Shown: positions 33,309 to 41,116 of the stretch, piece after piece
Layout: every line of letters begins with the position of its first letter
Numbering within the stretch: position 1 is the stretch's first letter
NCBI GenBank assembly: GCA_052033915.1
Contig: JBPOJF010000006.1
Location: forward strand, 310,001-374,000
Direction: 5' to 3'
Length of the DNA stretch: 64,000 nt
Source: CALMZY01 sp052033915
GTDB lineage: Bacteria; Verrucomicrobiota; Kiritimatiellia; CAIQIC01; JAGNIJ01
Notes under the pieces: generated by a model
What the model saw: the letters and a program-made list of their open reading frames with translations, nothing else
What the model was told of the DNA's origin: nothing
Database searches by the model: none
Position numbers and translations under genes: made by a program

Positions 33309-34304
33309 CTACTCCGCCTCCATCGCATCCACGATCTCCTGTCGCTGCTGATTCAGATCGTGGATTTCCTGTTTCCAGAACGACTCGGAGCCCCAGTCCG
33401 GCGCAATCCGCGCGAATCCGCCGTCGGCTTTCTGGCGCGCGCACCACGCCGTGAAGTGGATGAACCGCATGGCCCGCAACGGCTCGATGAGCCGGATCGT
33501 GCGACGGTCGAAGTCGCGAAAGGTCTCGTAGCCCTCGAGAAGAAGCTCCATCTCGACCCGCGATTCCTTGAGATGGCCCGGCAGGAGCATCCAGAGATCC
33601 TGGACCGCCGGCCCAACCGCCATGTCGTCGAAGTCGATCAGCGTGAACGGCTCGCCGGGCCGGCTGATGATGTTGTTGCGGTGACAGTCGCCGTGAATCC
33701 TGATCTTCTCGACGCCTTCAAACATCGGCGTGATAAGCTCCAGCACGGCGTGGACCGCGTCCTGGTACTGTGAGCGAAGGCTGGGCCGGACAAAATCCGA
33801 TTCGAGAATGAACCGCACGTGCGCCGCCGCGGACTGCCGCGGGCCGATTTCGATCCGGTCGCGCGGCAGGTGAAGCGCGCCGACGCCATGAACGCGCGCG
33901 AGCAATCGTCCCAGTTCAAGCCACTGCCGGTCGGTCGGTTCGTCGCAGGCGCGCCCGCCTTTTTTCGGAAACACGGCGTAGTGCATTCCGCGGTGCTCCT
34001 GGAGGAGTTCGCCGTCCGCGCACCTCATCGGCGCGATGACCGGAATCTCCTGCCGGCTGAGTTCGAACAGGAAATCCTGTTCGTCCTGAAGGGCATCCCG
34101 GCTCCATCGGCCGGGCCGGTAGAATTTCACGACGACCCAGACGCCGTCTTCCATCTGCACGTCGTAGACGCGATTGATATAGCTCGTGAGCGGGCGGCAC
34201 AGGTTCGCGCAGCGGCGGCCCAGCGCATGCTCGACAAGGCCCAGCACCGTGTCCGGCGTGAGACGGGAAAAACCGGGCAACGCCTCCTGTAGATCGTCGG
34301 TCAC
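33309..34304 (-). CDS. srkA: SrkA/RdoA-like (YihE) stress-response kinase
   Basis: 331 residues from a GTG at 34304 whose bases overlap the carB stop (GTGA), matching the roughly 328-residue family. The catalytic loop HGDCHRNNI (with the Asp base) and metal motif LIDFDDMAVGP are intact, as are VVKFYRP (nucleotide Lys) and the C-terminal FHFTAWCARQKADGG-like segment (IHFTAWCARQ here). YihE phosphorylates Ser/Thr in envelope stress responses in E. coli. The overlap with carB suggests cotranscription, though I know of no functional link. Confidence 0.88.
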   Translation of the reverse strand: MTDDLQEALPGFSRLTPDTVLGLVEHALGRRCANLCRPLTSYINRVYDVQMEDGVWVVVKFYRPGRWSRDALQDEQDFLFELSRQEIPVIAPMRCADGELLQEHRGMHYAVFPKKGGRACDEPTDRQWLELGRLLARVHGVGALHLPRDRIEIGPRQSAAAHVRFILESDFVRPSLRSQYQDAVHAVLELITPMFEGVEKIRIHGDCHRNNIISRPGEPFTLIDFDDMAVGPAVQDLWMLLPGHLKESRVEMELLLEGYETFRDFDRRTIRLIEPLRAMRFIHFTAWCARQKADGGFARIAPDWGSESFWKQEIHDLNQQRQEIVDAMEAE

Positions 34305-37300
34305 GGCGTCCTGATGTCCTTGTGGTAGCTCTGCAGGGACTTCACGCCGGCGCGACCCTTGACCGCTTCGCCGATGCCCTTCGCCGACGCGATCGCGGCG
34401 GCGAGGGTCGTAATGTACGGAACCTTGCACTTGATCGCCGCCTTGCGGATGTAGGAGTCATCGGTGACGCCCCGTTTCCCGATCGGCGTGTTGATGACGA
34501 GTTGGATGCCCTTGTTCATGATCGCGTCGGCGATGTTCGGGCGGCCCTCGTACATCTTGAGGATCGGCTCGGACTCCACGCCGTTCTCCTTGAAGAAGGC
34601 GTGCGTGCCGGCCGTCGCGCGAATCTTGAAGCCGAGCTTCACGAACTCGCGTCCGATCTTGAGCACGTTGGCGTTCTTCTCCGCCACACTGATCAGGACG
34701 GCGCCCGAGAGCGGCAGCATGGGGCCCGCCGCTTCCTCGGCTTTGAAGAAGGCCATGCCGAATATCCTGGACATGCCGAGCACCTCGCCCGTCGAGCGCA
34801 TCTCCGGCCCGAGCACCGGGTCCACCTCGGGCATCTTGTCGAACGGGAACACCGATTCCTTTACGCCGTAGTGCGGGATGTTCCCCGGCTTGATCTTCAG
34901 TTCCTCGATCGTCTTGCCCAGCATGAGCTGGGTCGCCACGCGCGCCATGGACAGGCCGCAAACCTTGGACACCAGCGGCACGGTGCGGGACGCGCGCGGG
35001 TTGGCCTCCAGCACGTACACCTTGTCCTTCTCGATCGCGTACTGGATATTCATCAGCCCGACGACCTTCATCTCGCAGGCGATCCGGCGCGTGGTGTCAT
35101 AGATCGTCTTGAGATGCTTCTCGGGAATGTTGACCGGCGGAATGACGCACGCCGAGTCGCCGGAGTGGATACCGGCCTGTTCGATGTGCTCCATCACGGC
35201 CGGGACAAAGGCGTTTGCGCCGTCGGCCAGCGCGTCGGCCTCGCATTCCAGCGCGTCGCTCAGGAACCGGTCGATCAGGATCGGCCGCTCGGGCGACAGA
35301 TCGACCGCCTTCGCGACGTACTCGCGCAGCATGTCGTCGTCGTGCACGACCTCCATGCCGCGGCCGCCGAGGACGAAGGAGGGGCGAACCATGAGCGGAT
35401 AGCCAATTTCGCGCGACAGCGCGAACGCCTCGTGGAGCGTGCCGGCCATGCCGGACTCGGGCATCGGGATACCCATGCGGTCCATCATCTTCCGGAACAG
35501 GTCGCGGTCCTCCGCCAGGTTGATCGTGTCCACGGAGGTGCCGAGAATCTTTACGCCGGCGTCGACCAGTTCCTGCGCGATGTTGAGCGGCGTCTGCCCG
35601 CCGAACTGCACGATCACGCCCTCGGGTTTCTCCTTTTCGTAGATGCTCAGAACGTCCTCGACCGTCAGCGGCTCGAAGTAAAGCTTGTCGGACGTGTCGT
35701 AGTCCGTGGAGACCGTCTCGGGGTTGCAGTTGACCATGATCGTCTCGTAGCCCTGCTCGCGGAGCGCGATCGCGGCGTGGACGCAGCAGTAGTCGAACTC
35801 GATGCCCTGTCCGATCCGGTTCGGCCCGCCGCCGAGGATCATGATCTTCTTCCCGGCCTTGCTGACCGGGTTCTTGTCCGGCGCGTTGTACGTCGAGTAG
35901 TAGTACGCCGCATTCTCGACGCCGCTGACCGGCACCGGCTGCCACGACTCGACAAGCCCGAGCGCGATACGCCGCTCCCGGATGCGCTTCTCCGGCGTCT
36001 CCAGGATCTGGGCGAGGTACTTGTCCGCGAAGCCGTCCTTCTTCGCCTGGATGAGCAGGTCGTCGGGCAGTTCGCGCCGGCAGTACTCGAGGATTTTCTC
36101 TTCGAGTTCGACCAGTTCCTTCATCTGCCGGATGAACCAGTCCTTGATGGACGTGAGCTGGTGGAGCTCCTCCACCGTCGCGCCTTTCCGCAGGGCTTCG
36201 TACATCAGCCACTGCCGCTCGCTGCTCGGCCAGCGCAGGCGTTCGAGAAGCTGCTCCTTCGTCAGGAGGTTGAAGTCCTTGGCGAACCCGAGACCGTAGC
36301 GTCCGTTTTCGAGCGACCGGATCGCCTTCTGGAACGCCTCCTTGTAGGTCTTGCCGATGCTCATCACTTCGCCCACAGCCTTCATCTGCGTGCCGAGCTT
36401 GTCCTCGGAGCCCTTGAACTTCTCAAAGGCCCAGCGCGCAAACTTGATGACCACGTAGTCGCCCCACGGCTCGTACCGGTCGAGGGTGCCCTTCCGCCAG
36501 TACGGGATATCCTTGAGCGTGAGCCCGCCCGCGAGCTTCGCGGAGACGAGCGCGATCGGAAAGCCGGTGGCCTTCGACGCGAGCGCAGACGAGCGCGACG
36601 TGCGCGGGTTGATCTCGATGATGACCACCCGGCCGGTCTTCGGGTTGTGCGCGAACTGGATGTTCGTGCCGCCGATGACGCCGATGGCCTCGACGATCTT
36701 GTAGGACCATTGCTGAAGTTTCTTCTGCAACTCGGGCGCGATCGTCAGCATCGGCGCCGAACAGAATGAGTCGCCGGTGTGCACACCCATCGCGTCGATA
36801 TTCTCGATGAAGCAGACGGTGACCATCCGGTTCTCCTCATCGCGCACAACCTCGAGCTCGAGTTCCTCCCAGCCGACCACCGCCTCCTCGACAAGCACCT
36901 GCCCGATCAGGCTGACGTCGAGGCCGCGGGCGACGACCGTGCGAAGCTCTTCGACGTTGTAGACAATACCGCCGCCGGCACCGCCCATGGTATAGGCCGG
37001 GCGGATGACGACCGGGTAGCCAAGCTGCGAGGCGATCTTCTCCGCCTCCTCAACGGTGTAAGCCAGCTCGCTCCTGGGCAGGTCGATGCCCAGCCGCTGC
37101 ATCGTGTCCTTGAACGCCTTGCGGTCCTCGCCGCGCTCGATGGCGTCGATGTCCACGCCGATGACCTTCACGCCGTACTTCTCCAGCACGCCGGCCTTCG
37201 CCAACTCGGAGGAAAGGTTCAGTCCGGACTGCCCGCCGAGGTTCGGCAGCAACGCGTCGGGCCGGCACTGCTCGATGATCTCGGTCATGCGCTGGAGGTT

Positions 37301-37507
37301 CAGCGGCTCGATGTACGTCTCGTCCGCCATGCCGGGGTCGGTCATGATCGTCGCGGGATTCGAGTTCACGAGCACGATCTTGTAGCCGAGCGAGCGCAAG
37401 GCCTTGCACGCCTGGGTGCCGGAATAGTCGAACTCACAGGCCTGGCCGATGACGATCGGCCCGGAGCCGATGATCATGACTTTATTAATGTCGGGATGCT
37501 TGGGCAT
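34301..37507 (-). CDS. carB: Carbamoyl-phosphate synthase large subunit (copy 1)
   Basis: 1068 residues: two homologous ATP-grasp halves (GSGPIVIGQACEFDYSGTQ near the start, GGGPNRIGQGIEFDYCC at about 560), an oligomerisation region between them and the C-terminal MGS-like allosteric domain (TAGTHAFFKENGVES, NTPIGKRG). It makes carbamoyl phosphate from bicarbonate, two ATP and ammonia. It has no adjacent carA, unlike the second copy at 42457. It is followed by srkA with a four-base overlap and preceded by a 24-base inverted repeat. Confidence 0.95.
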   Translation of the reverse strand: MPKHPDINKVMIIGSGPIVIGQACEFDYSGTQACKALRSLGYKIVLVNSNPATIMTDPGMADETYIEPLNLQRMTEIIEQCRPDALLPNLGGQSGLNLSSELAKAGVLEKYGVKVIGVDIDAIERGEDRKAFKDTMQRLGIDLPRSELAYTVEEAEKIASQLGYPVVIRPAYTMGGAGGGIVYNVEELRTVVARGLDVSLIGQVLVEEAVVGWEELELEVVRDEENRMVTVCFIENIDAMGVHTGDSFCSAPMLTIAPELQKKLQQWSYKIVEAIGVIGGTNIQFAHNPKTGRVVIIEINPRTSRSSALASKATGFPIALVSAKLAGGLTLKDIPYWRKGTLDRYEPWGDYVVIKFARWAFEKFKGSEDKLGTQMKAVGEVMSIGKTYKEAFQKAIRSLENGRYGLGFAKDFNLLTKEQLLERLRWPSSERQWLMYEALRKGATVEELHQLTSIKDWFIRQMKELVELEEKILEYCRRELPDDLLIQAKKDGFADKYLAQILETPEKRIRERRIALGLVESWQPVPVSGVENAAYYYSTYNAPDKNPVSKAGKKIMILGGGPNRIGQGIEFDYCCVHAAIALREQGYETIMVNCNPETVSTDYDTSDKLYFEPLTVEDVLSIYEKEKPEGVIVQFGGQTPLNIAQELVDAGVKILGTSVDTINLAEDRDLFRKMMDRMGIPMPESGMAGTLHEAFALSREIGYPLMVRPSFVLGGRGMEVVHDDDMLREYVAKAVDLSPERPILIDRFLSDALECEADALADGANAFVPAVMEHIEQAGIHSGDSACVIPPVNIPEKHLKTIYDTTRRIACEMKVVGLMNIQYAIEKDKVYVLEANPRASRTVPLVSKVCGLSMARVATQLMLGKTIEELKIKPGNIPHYGVKESVFPFDKMPEVDPVLGPEMRSTGEVLGMSRIFGMAFFKAEEAAGPMLPLSGAVLISVAEKNANVLKIGREFVKLGFKIRATAGTHAFFKENGVESEPILKMYEGRPNIADAIMNKGIQLVINTPIGKRGVTDDSYIRKAAIKCKVPYITTLAAAIASAKGIGEAVKGRAGVKSLQSYHKDIRTP

Positions 37508-37526
37508 GGGGATTCTCGCTTGTTAT

Positions 37527-37638
37527 GAAACCTGAGACCGGAAACCTGAGTTGGAGGTCCCCTCAGGTTGTCCGCTTCCTGGGCTCTGGTTTCAAGCTCT
37601 TCTCCTACTCAGGGTTCAGGTTTCCGGTCTCAGGTTTC
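37527..37638. repeat. 24-base inverted repeat built from CAGGTTTC units
   Basis: Left arm 37527-37550 and right arm 37615-37638 match at 23 of 24 positions as reverse complements, with a 64-base loop. The arms are made of the words GAAACCTGAG and CAGGTTTCCGGTCTCAGG. The element fills the gap between the guaA stop and the carB start; the words recur at 40176-40205. Confidence 0.75.
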
Positions 37639-37644
37639 AGGTTT

Positions 37645-38580
37645 CTACACGTATTCCACCGTCGCCGGCGGCTTGGGCGTGAGGTCGTACAGGCAGCGGG
37701 TTACGTTCGGGATTTCCGTCGTGATCCGCTTGCAGATTCTCTCCAGCTTCGCCCACGGCAGGCGCGTCGCGGTGGCCTTGCGCGCGTCCACGCTGTTGAC
37801 GCAACGGACGACGATGATCCGGCCGAACTCGCGCTTGTTGTTGCGGATCCCGGTCGCGCGATCGTTCAGCAGCACCGCGAGGTACTGAAACGCCTTCACG
37901 CCCTTCAGCTCTTCTTCCACGATAGCCGTCGCGGCCTTGACGGTCTTCAGCTTCTCGTCCGTGACCGCGCCGACGATGCGAGCGGCCAGGGCCGGGCCGG
38001 GGAACGGCATGCGCCGGCTGATCTCCTTCGGCAGACCGATGAGATCGCCCACTTTGCGGACGCCGTCCTTGCGGAGAGTCTTGAGCGGTTCGATCACGTG
38101 ATAGCCGTACGCTTTCTTCGGGTCGATTCCGAGCTGGGCGAGGATGTTGTGCTGGCGCTTGATGCCGGCGACCGTTTCCTCGATGTCCGTGAGAATTGTG
38201 CCGTGTATCAAATACGTCGCGCCGGTCTGCTTGACCAGCCGGCCGAAGATCTTCTTATAGAAGGTGTCGGCGATCGCCCGGCGCTTCTTCTCCGGATCCG
38301 TGACGTCCTTCAGCGCGCCCAGGAAATCCTTCCGCGCGTCCACCAGCCGGACCGGGATGCCCATCTTCCTGAATGTGTCCACGACAAACTTCGGTTCGCC
38401 CTCGCGCATGACGCCGTTGTCGACCAGCACCGTGATCAGCCGTTTGCCGAGCGCCTTGTGTCCCAGCACGGTGCATACCGAACTATCCACGCCGCCGCTC
38501 AGCGCGTTGATGGCGATTCCCTTGCCGACGGTCTCCCGAATCTCCGCAATCTGCTCTTTCACGAACTTCTTGTAGTCCAT
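37645..38580 (-). CDS. guaA: GMP synthetase, ATPase/dimerisation subunit only
   Basis: 311 residues from the ATG at 38580 (MDYKKFVKEQIAEIRETVG) with GGGAG six bases before it. It has the PP-loop motif INALSGGVDSSV, HGTILTDIEE, and the C-terminal dimerisation domain (RMPFPGPALAARIVG, PPATVEYV). The usual N-terminal glutamine amidotransferase domain is missing, as in archaeal split GMP synthetases (GuaAb). It adenylates XMP and replaces the AMP with ammonia. No separate amidotransferase is in the window, so it uses either a partner encoded elsewhere or free ammonia. Confidence 0.92.
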   Translation of the reverse strand: MDYKKFVKEQIAEIRETVGKGIAINALSGGVDSSVCTVLGHKALGKRLITVLVDNGVMREGEPKFVVDTFRKMGIPVRLVDARKDFLGALKDVTDPEKKRRAIADTFYKKIFGRLVKQTGATYLIHGTILTDIEETVAGIKRQHNILAQLGIDPKKAYGYHVIEPLKTLRKDGVRKVGDLIGLPKEISRRMPFPGPALAARIVGAVTDEKLKTVKAATAIVEEELKGVKAFQYLAVLLNDRATGIRNNKREFGRIIVVRCVNSVDARKATATRLPWAKLERICKRITTEIPNVTRCLYDLTPKPPATVEYV

Positions 38581-38770
38581 GGACTCTCCCGTGGTTTGTT
38601 CTTCCGCCTGTGCGTTCAACTCAAAAAGGTGATGCAGGATACCTGTTTCCCAGCGCCTGGAAAAGACTGAAAGAACCGAAGTCTTCCAACCCCGCCAATG
38701 ACCGGATTGGGTCAAAGGAACACCCATGGCCGGCGCCCAAATTTGCTAGGCAGGGCGGCGGCGTCTGTGA

Positions 38771-38837
38771 TAGGAGGTGAGTGTTTTTTTCAAGGAATGC
38801 ATCTTCAATCAAGAAAGAGAGAGCCGCGCGACGATGA
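38771..38837 (+). promoter_or_regulatory. Possible translated leader of gdhA
   Basis: A near-perfect ribosome binding site TAGGAGG (38771-38777) has no well-spaced ATG. A GTG at 38781 opens an 18-codon frame (VFFSRNASSIKKERAARR) whose TGA overlaps the gdhA ATG (ATGA), which would couple translation. The GTG is only three bases from the site, so this is tentative. Confidence 0.3.
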
Positions 38838-40120
38838 AAGACAAAGCTTACAATCTGTTCGAGATGGCGCAACGGCAGTTCGACCAAGTGGCGGGACTGC
38901 TCGAACTCGATGACGGGGTCAGGCAACTTCTGCGGCAGCCCCTGCGCGAATTCCAGTTCCTGATCCCGGTCCGCATGGACGACGGCCAGGTCAAGGTCTT
39001 CAACGGATTCCGCGTGCAGCACAACGACGCGCGCGGCCCGGCCAAGGGCGGCATCCGTTTTCATCCGCACGAGAACATCGACACCGTCCGCGCCCTGGCC
39101 ATGTGGATGACATGGAAGTGTTCCGTGGTAGATATTCCCCTCGGCGGCGGCAAGGGCGGAGTGATCTGCGATCCACACAACCTGAGCGCGCGCGAGCAGG
39201 AGCAGATCTGCCGCGGCTGGGCCCGCCAGATGGCGAAGAACGTGGGCCCCTTCCAGGACGTCCCCGCCCCCGACGTGATGAGTACCGGCCAGCACATGCT
39301 GTGGATCCTGGATGAGTTCGAGACGATCCGCGGCGGGCGGTATCCGGGCTTCATCACCGGCAAACCCGTCGGGATGGGCGGATCGCTCGGCCGGACCGAG
39401 GCCACGGGCTTCGGCGTGATCTTCGTTCTCCGCGAGGCGATGAAGGTCCTGGGGATCGACCCGTCGAAGACCACCGCCAGCGTCCAGGGCTTCGGGAACG
39501 TGGCACAGTACGCCATCCGGAAGTACCACGAGTTGGGCGGCAGGGTGACCTGCGTGTCCTGCTGGAACAACAAGGACAAGACATCCTACGCGTTCCGGAA
39601 GAAGGACGGCATCGACGCCGACCAACTTGCCGGCATCGCCGACTCCTTCGGCGACATGGACAAGGACAAGGCGCGCGGGCTGGGCTACGAGGTCCTGCCG
39701 GGCGACGAATGGATTGCCCAGGACGTGGACATCCTGATCCCGGCGGCCTTGGAAAACCAAGTCACGGCGGCCAACGCCGGCAAGATCGGTCCGCGCGTCA
39801 AGATCATCGCCGAGGGCGCGAACGGCCCCACCACCCCCGAGGCGGACGAGACGATCAAGGCGCGGAAGATTTTCCTGATCCCGGATTTCCTGGCCAACGC
39901 GGGCGGCGTGACCTGCAGCTACTTTGAGCAGGTCCAGTGCAACACGAACTACTTCTGGGAGAAGGAAGAGGTCCTGGAGAAGCTGGATTCAAAGATGACG
40001 TCGGCCTTTCACGCGGTCCACCAGATCGCCCAGAAGCGGAAGCTCTACATGCGGGACGCCGCCTACGTGATCGCCATTGACCGGGTGGCCCAGGCGGTGA
40101 AGAGCCGCGGCTGGGTCTAG
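38834..40120 (+). CDS. gdhA: Glutamate dehydrogenase (Glu/Leu/Phe/Val family)
   Basis: 428 residues from the ATG at 38834 (MKDKAYNLFEMAQRQFDQVA), the natural start; an in-frame GTG at 38777 would add 19 unlikely residues. Substrate and catalytic motifs are NDARGPAKGGIRFHP and IPLGGGKGG; the Rossmann motif is VQGFGNVAQYA. It interconverts glutamate and 2-oxoglutarate plus ammonia; length and sequence fit the hexameric NAD-type enzymes. With glnN it gives the organism both ammonia-assimilation enzymes in this window. Confidence 0.93.
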   Translation: MKDKAYNLFEMAQRQFDQVAGLLELDDGVRQLLRQPLREFQFLIPVRMDDGQVKVFNGFRVQHNDARGPAKGGIRFHPHENIDTVRALAMWMTWKCSVVDIPLGGGKGGVICDPHNLSAREQEQICRGWARQMAKNVGPFQDVPAPDVMSTGQHMLWILDEFETIRGGRYPGFITGKPVGMGGSLGRTEATGFGVIFVLREAMKVLGIDPSKTTASVQGFGNVAQYAIRKYHELGGRVTCVSCWNNKDKTSYAFRKKDGIDADQLAGIADSFGDMDKDKARGLGYEVLPGDEWIAQDVDILIPAALENQVTAANAGKIGPRVKIIAEGANGPTTPEADETIKARKIFLIPDFLANAGGVTCSYFEQVQCNTNYFWEKEEVLEKLDSKMTSAFHAVHQIAQKRKLYMRDAAYVIAIDRVAQAVKSRGWV

Positions 40121-40175
40121 AAGCCTGAACAGTCCATCCCGACAGAACATCCGGGGCTCGCCTCGGGGATGGGTG

Positions 40176-40205
40176 CAGGGTTTCAGGTTTCAGGGTTCGG
40201 GTTTT
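40176..40205. repeat. Second set of CAGGTTTC-type repeat words
   Basis: CAGGGTTTCAGGTTTCAGGG lies between gdhA and the Tsr3/DTW-like gene and shares its unit with the inverted repeat at 37527-37638. Confidence 0.5.
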
Positions 40206-40261
40206 TCCGTCTTTCCGCCGCCCTCTGGCCAGGATTTGTTGTCTCTGCTACCCTTTCCCGC

Positions 40262-40717
40262 ATGCCCCCTCCCATCCTTATCATCGTCCGGCGCGGCGAG
40301 GACCGTGGTCAATGTACGATTCGGCCTCTGCGGGGAACGCCGGGGATTGATTTCCTTCGGTATCCCCTGCGCCGAAAACCCGACCTGTCGCGCCATCTCC
40401 TGCTTGCGCCCGGCGCCCCGCCGCTTACAACGGCCGATGCCGACCGCCCCCTCCTCCTGCTCGACGCGAACTGGCGCCATGCCGTAATGATGCGAAAAAC
40501 GATTGAGCCGATCGACGCTCGCTCCATCCCCGTCGGCTGGCGCACCGCCTACCCGCGCCGCTCCAGAATCCACGCAGACCCCGACACCGGCCTGGCCACC
40601 GTCGAAGCCCTTTTTGCCGCGATGTGCGTCCTGGGCCGCCGTGACGACTCCCTCCTGCGCCACTACGCCTGGCGCGATGCGTTCCTCGCCCTCAACCGCG
40701 ACCTCATGGCATCATAG
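40262..40717 (+). CDS. Tsr3/DTW-like aminocarboxypropyltransferase candidate
   Basis: 151 residues from the ATG at 40262. The block LLLLDANWRHAVMMRKTI, then RTAYPRRSRI and GLATVEALFAAMCVLGRRDD, then LRHYAWRDAFLALN matches the pattern of the Tsr3/DTW superfamily (the LD-x-x-W core, ATVEAL segment, and W-x-x-F-x-x-x-N end). These enzymes transfer the aminocarboxypropyl group of SAM to rRNA or tRNA uridines. The first 20 residues (IVRRGEDRGQCTIRPLRG) are less typical. I favour an RNA-modifying enzyme; target unknown. Confidence 0.6.
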   Translation: MPPPILIIVRRGEDRGQCTIRPLRGTPGIDFLRYPLRRKPDLSRHLLLAPGAPPLTTADADRPLLLLDANWRHAVMMRKTIEPIDARSIPVGWRTAYPRRSRIHADPDTGLATVEALFAAMCVLGRRDDSLLRHYAWRDAFLALNRDLMAS

Positions 40718-40791
40718 ATCCTCAATCGTGTTCACGGCCGGTTTCAGCCGAATTCGCGGACCATACGGCTGAAGCGCTTCGCAGCCGCAAC

Positions 40792-40820
40792 ATTTTTGCG
40801 AGTCGTGCTTTCGCAAAAAT
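40792..40820. terminator. Hairpin between the Tsr3/DTW-like gene and the pyrG remnant
   Basis: A perfect 10-bp stem ATTTTTGCGA (40792-40801) and TCGCAAAAAT (40811-40820) with a nine-base loop. A-rich and T-rich arms make it terminator-like in either direction; it may also act as an attenuator before carAB. Confidence 0.45.
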
Positions 40821-40897
40821 CTTCACATTGTGTTTGTGATTTAAGCTGTTTTTGTGATTACGATACGCGGTCCCCGGTTCGGCGGCAGGATGGACAA

Positions 40898-41116
40898 ATG
40901 GCAAAACATATTCTCATACCAGGCGGCGTGGTTTCGTCCTTGAGCAAGGGCCTGACCTCGGCTTCGCTCGGCCGCATTCTCATCAGCCGCGGATTGAACA
41001 TCCGGACGGCGAAACGAGGTCCGTGTCTCAACGTGGGTCCCGGCACGCAGCATGGCAAGGTCCACGTGACCGACGACGGCGCGGCCAGCGCCCGGAAGGA
41101 GAAGGCCGGATTGTGA
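40898..41116 (+). pseudogene. pyrG: N-terminal remnant of CTP synthase
   Basis: 72 codons starting MAKHILIPGGVVSSLSKGLT. This matches the first segment of PyrG (MTKYIFVTGGVVSSLGKG in intact enzymes) and then decays: the conserved K-x-DPYINVDPGTM region reads KRGPCLNVGPGT with a four-residue deletion, QHGKVHVTDDGA follows, and the frame stops. More than 460 residues of the enzyme are gone, including the amidotransferase domain, so it is inactive. A ribosome binding site (AGGA) remains upstream. Its TGA overlaps the carA GTG and the carA ribosome binding site lies inside it, so it may persist as a leader that couples to carA. Confidence 0.85.

Noticed and set aside
38671..38720. TTCCAACCCC...CCAATGACCGGATTGG near guaA as a third copy of the nadE palindrome
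   Set aside because: Only the left half matches; the right half differs, so it does not belong clearly to the same repeat.
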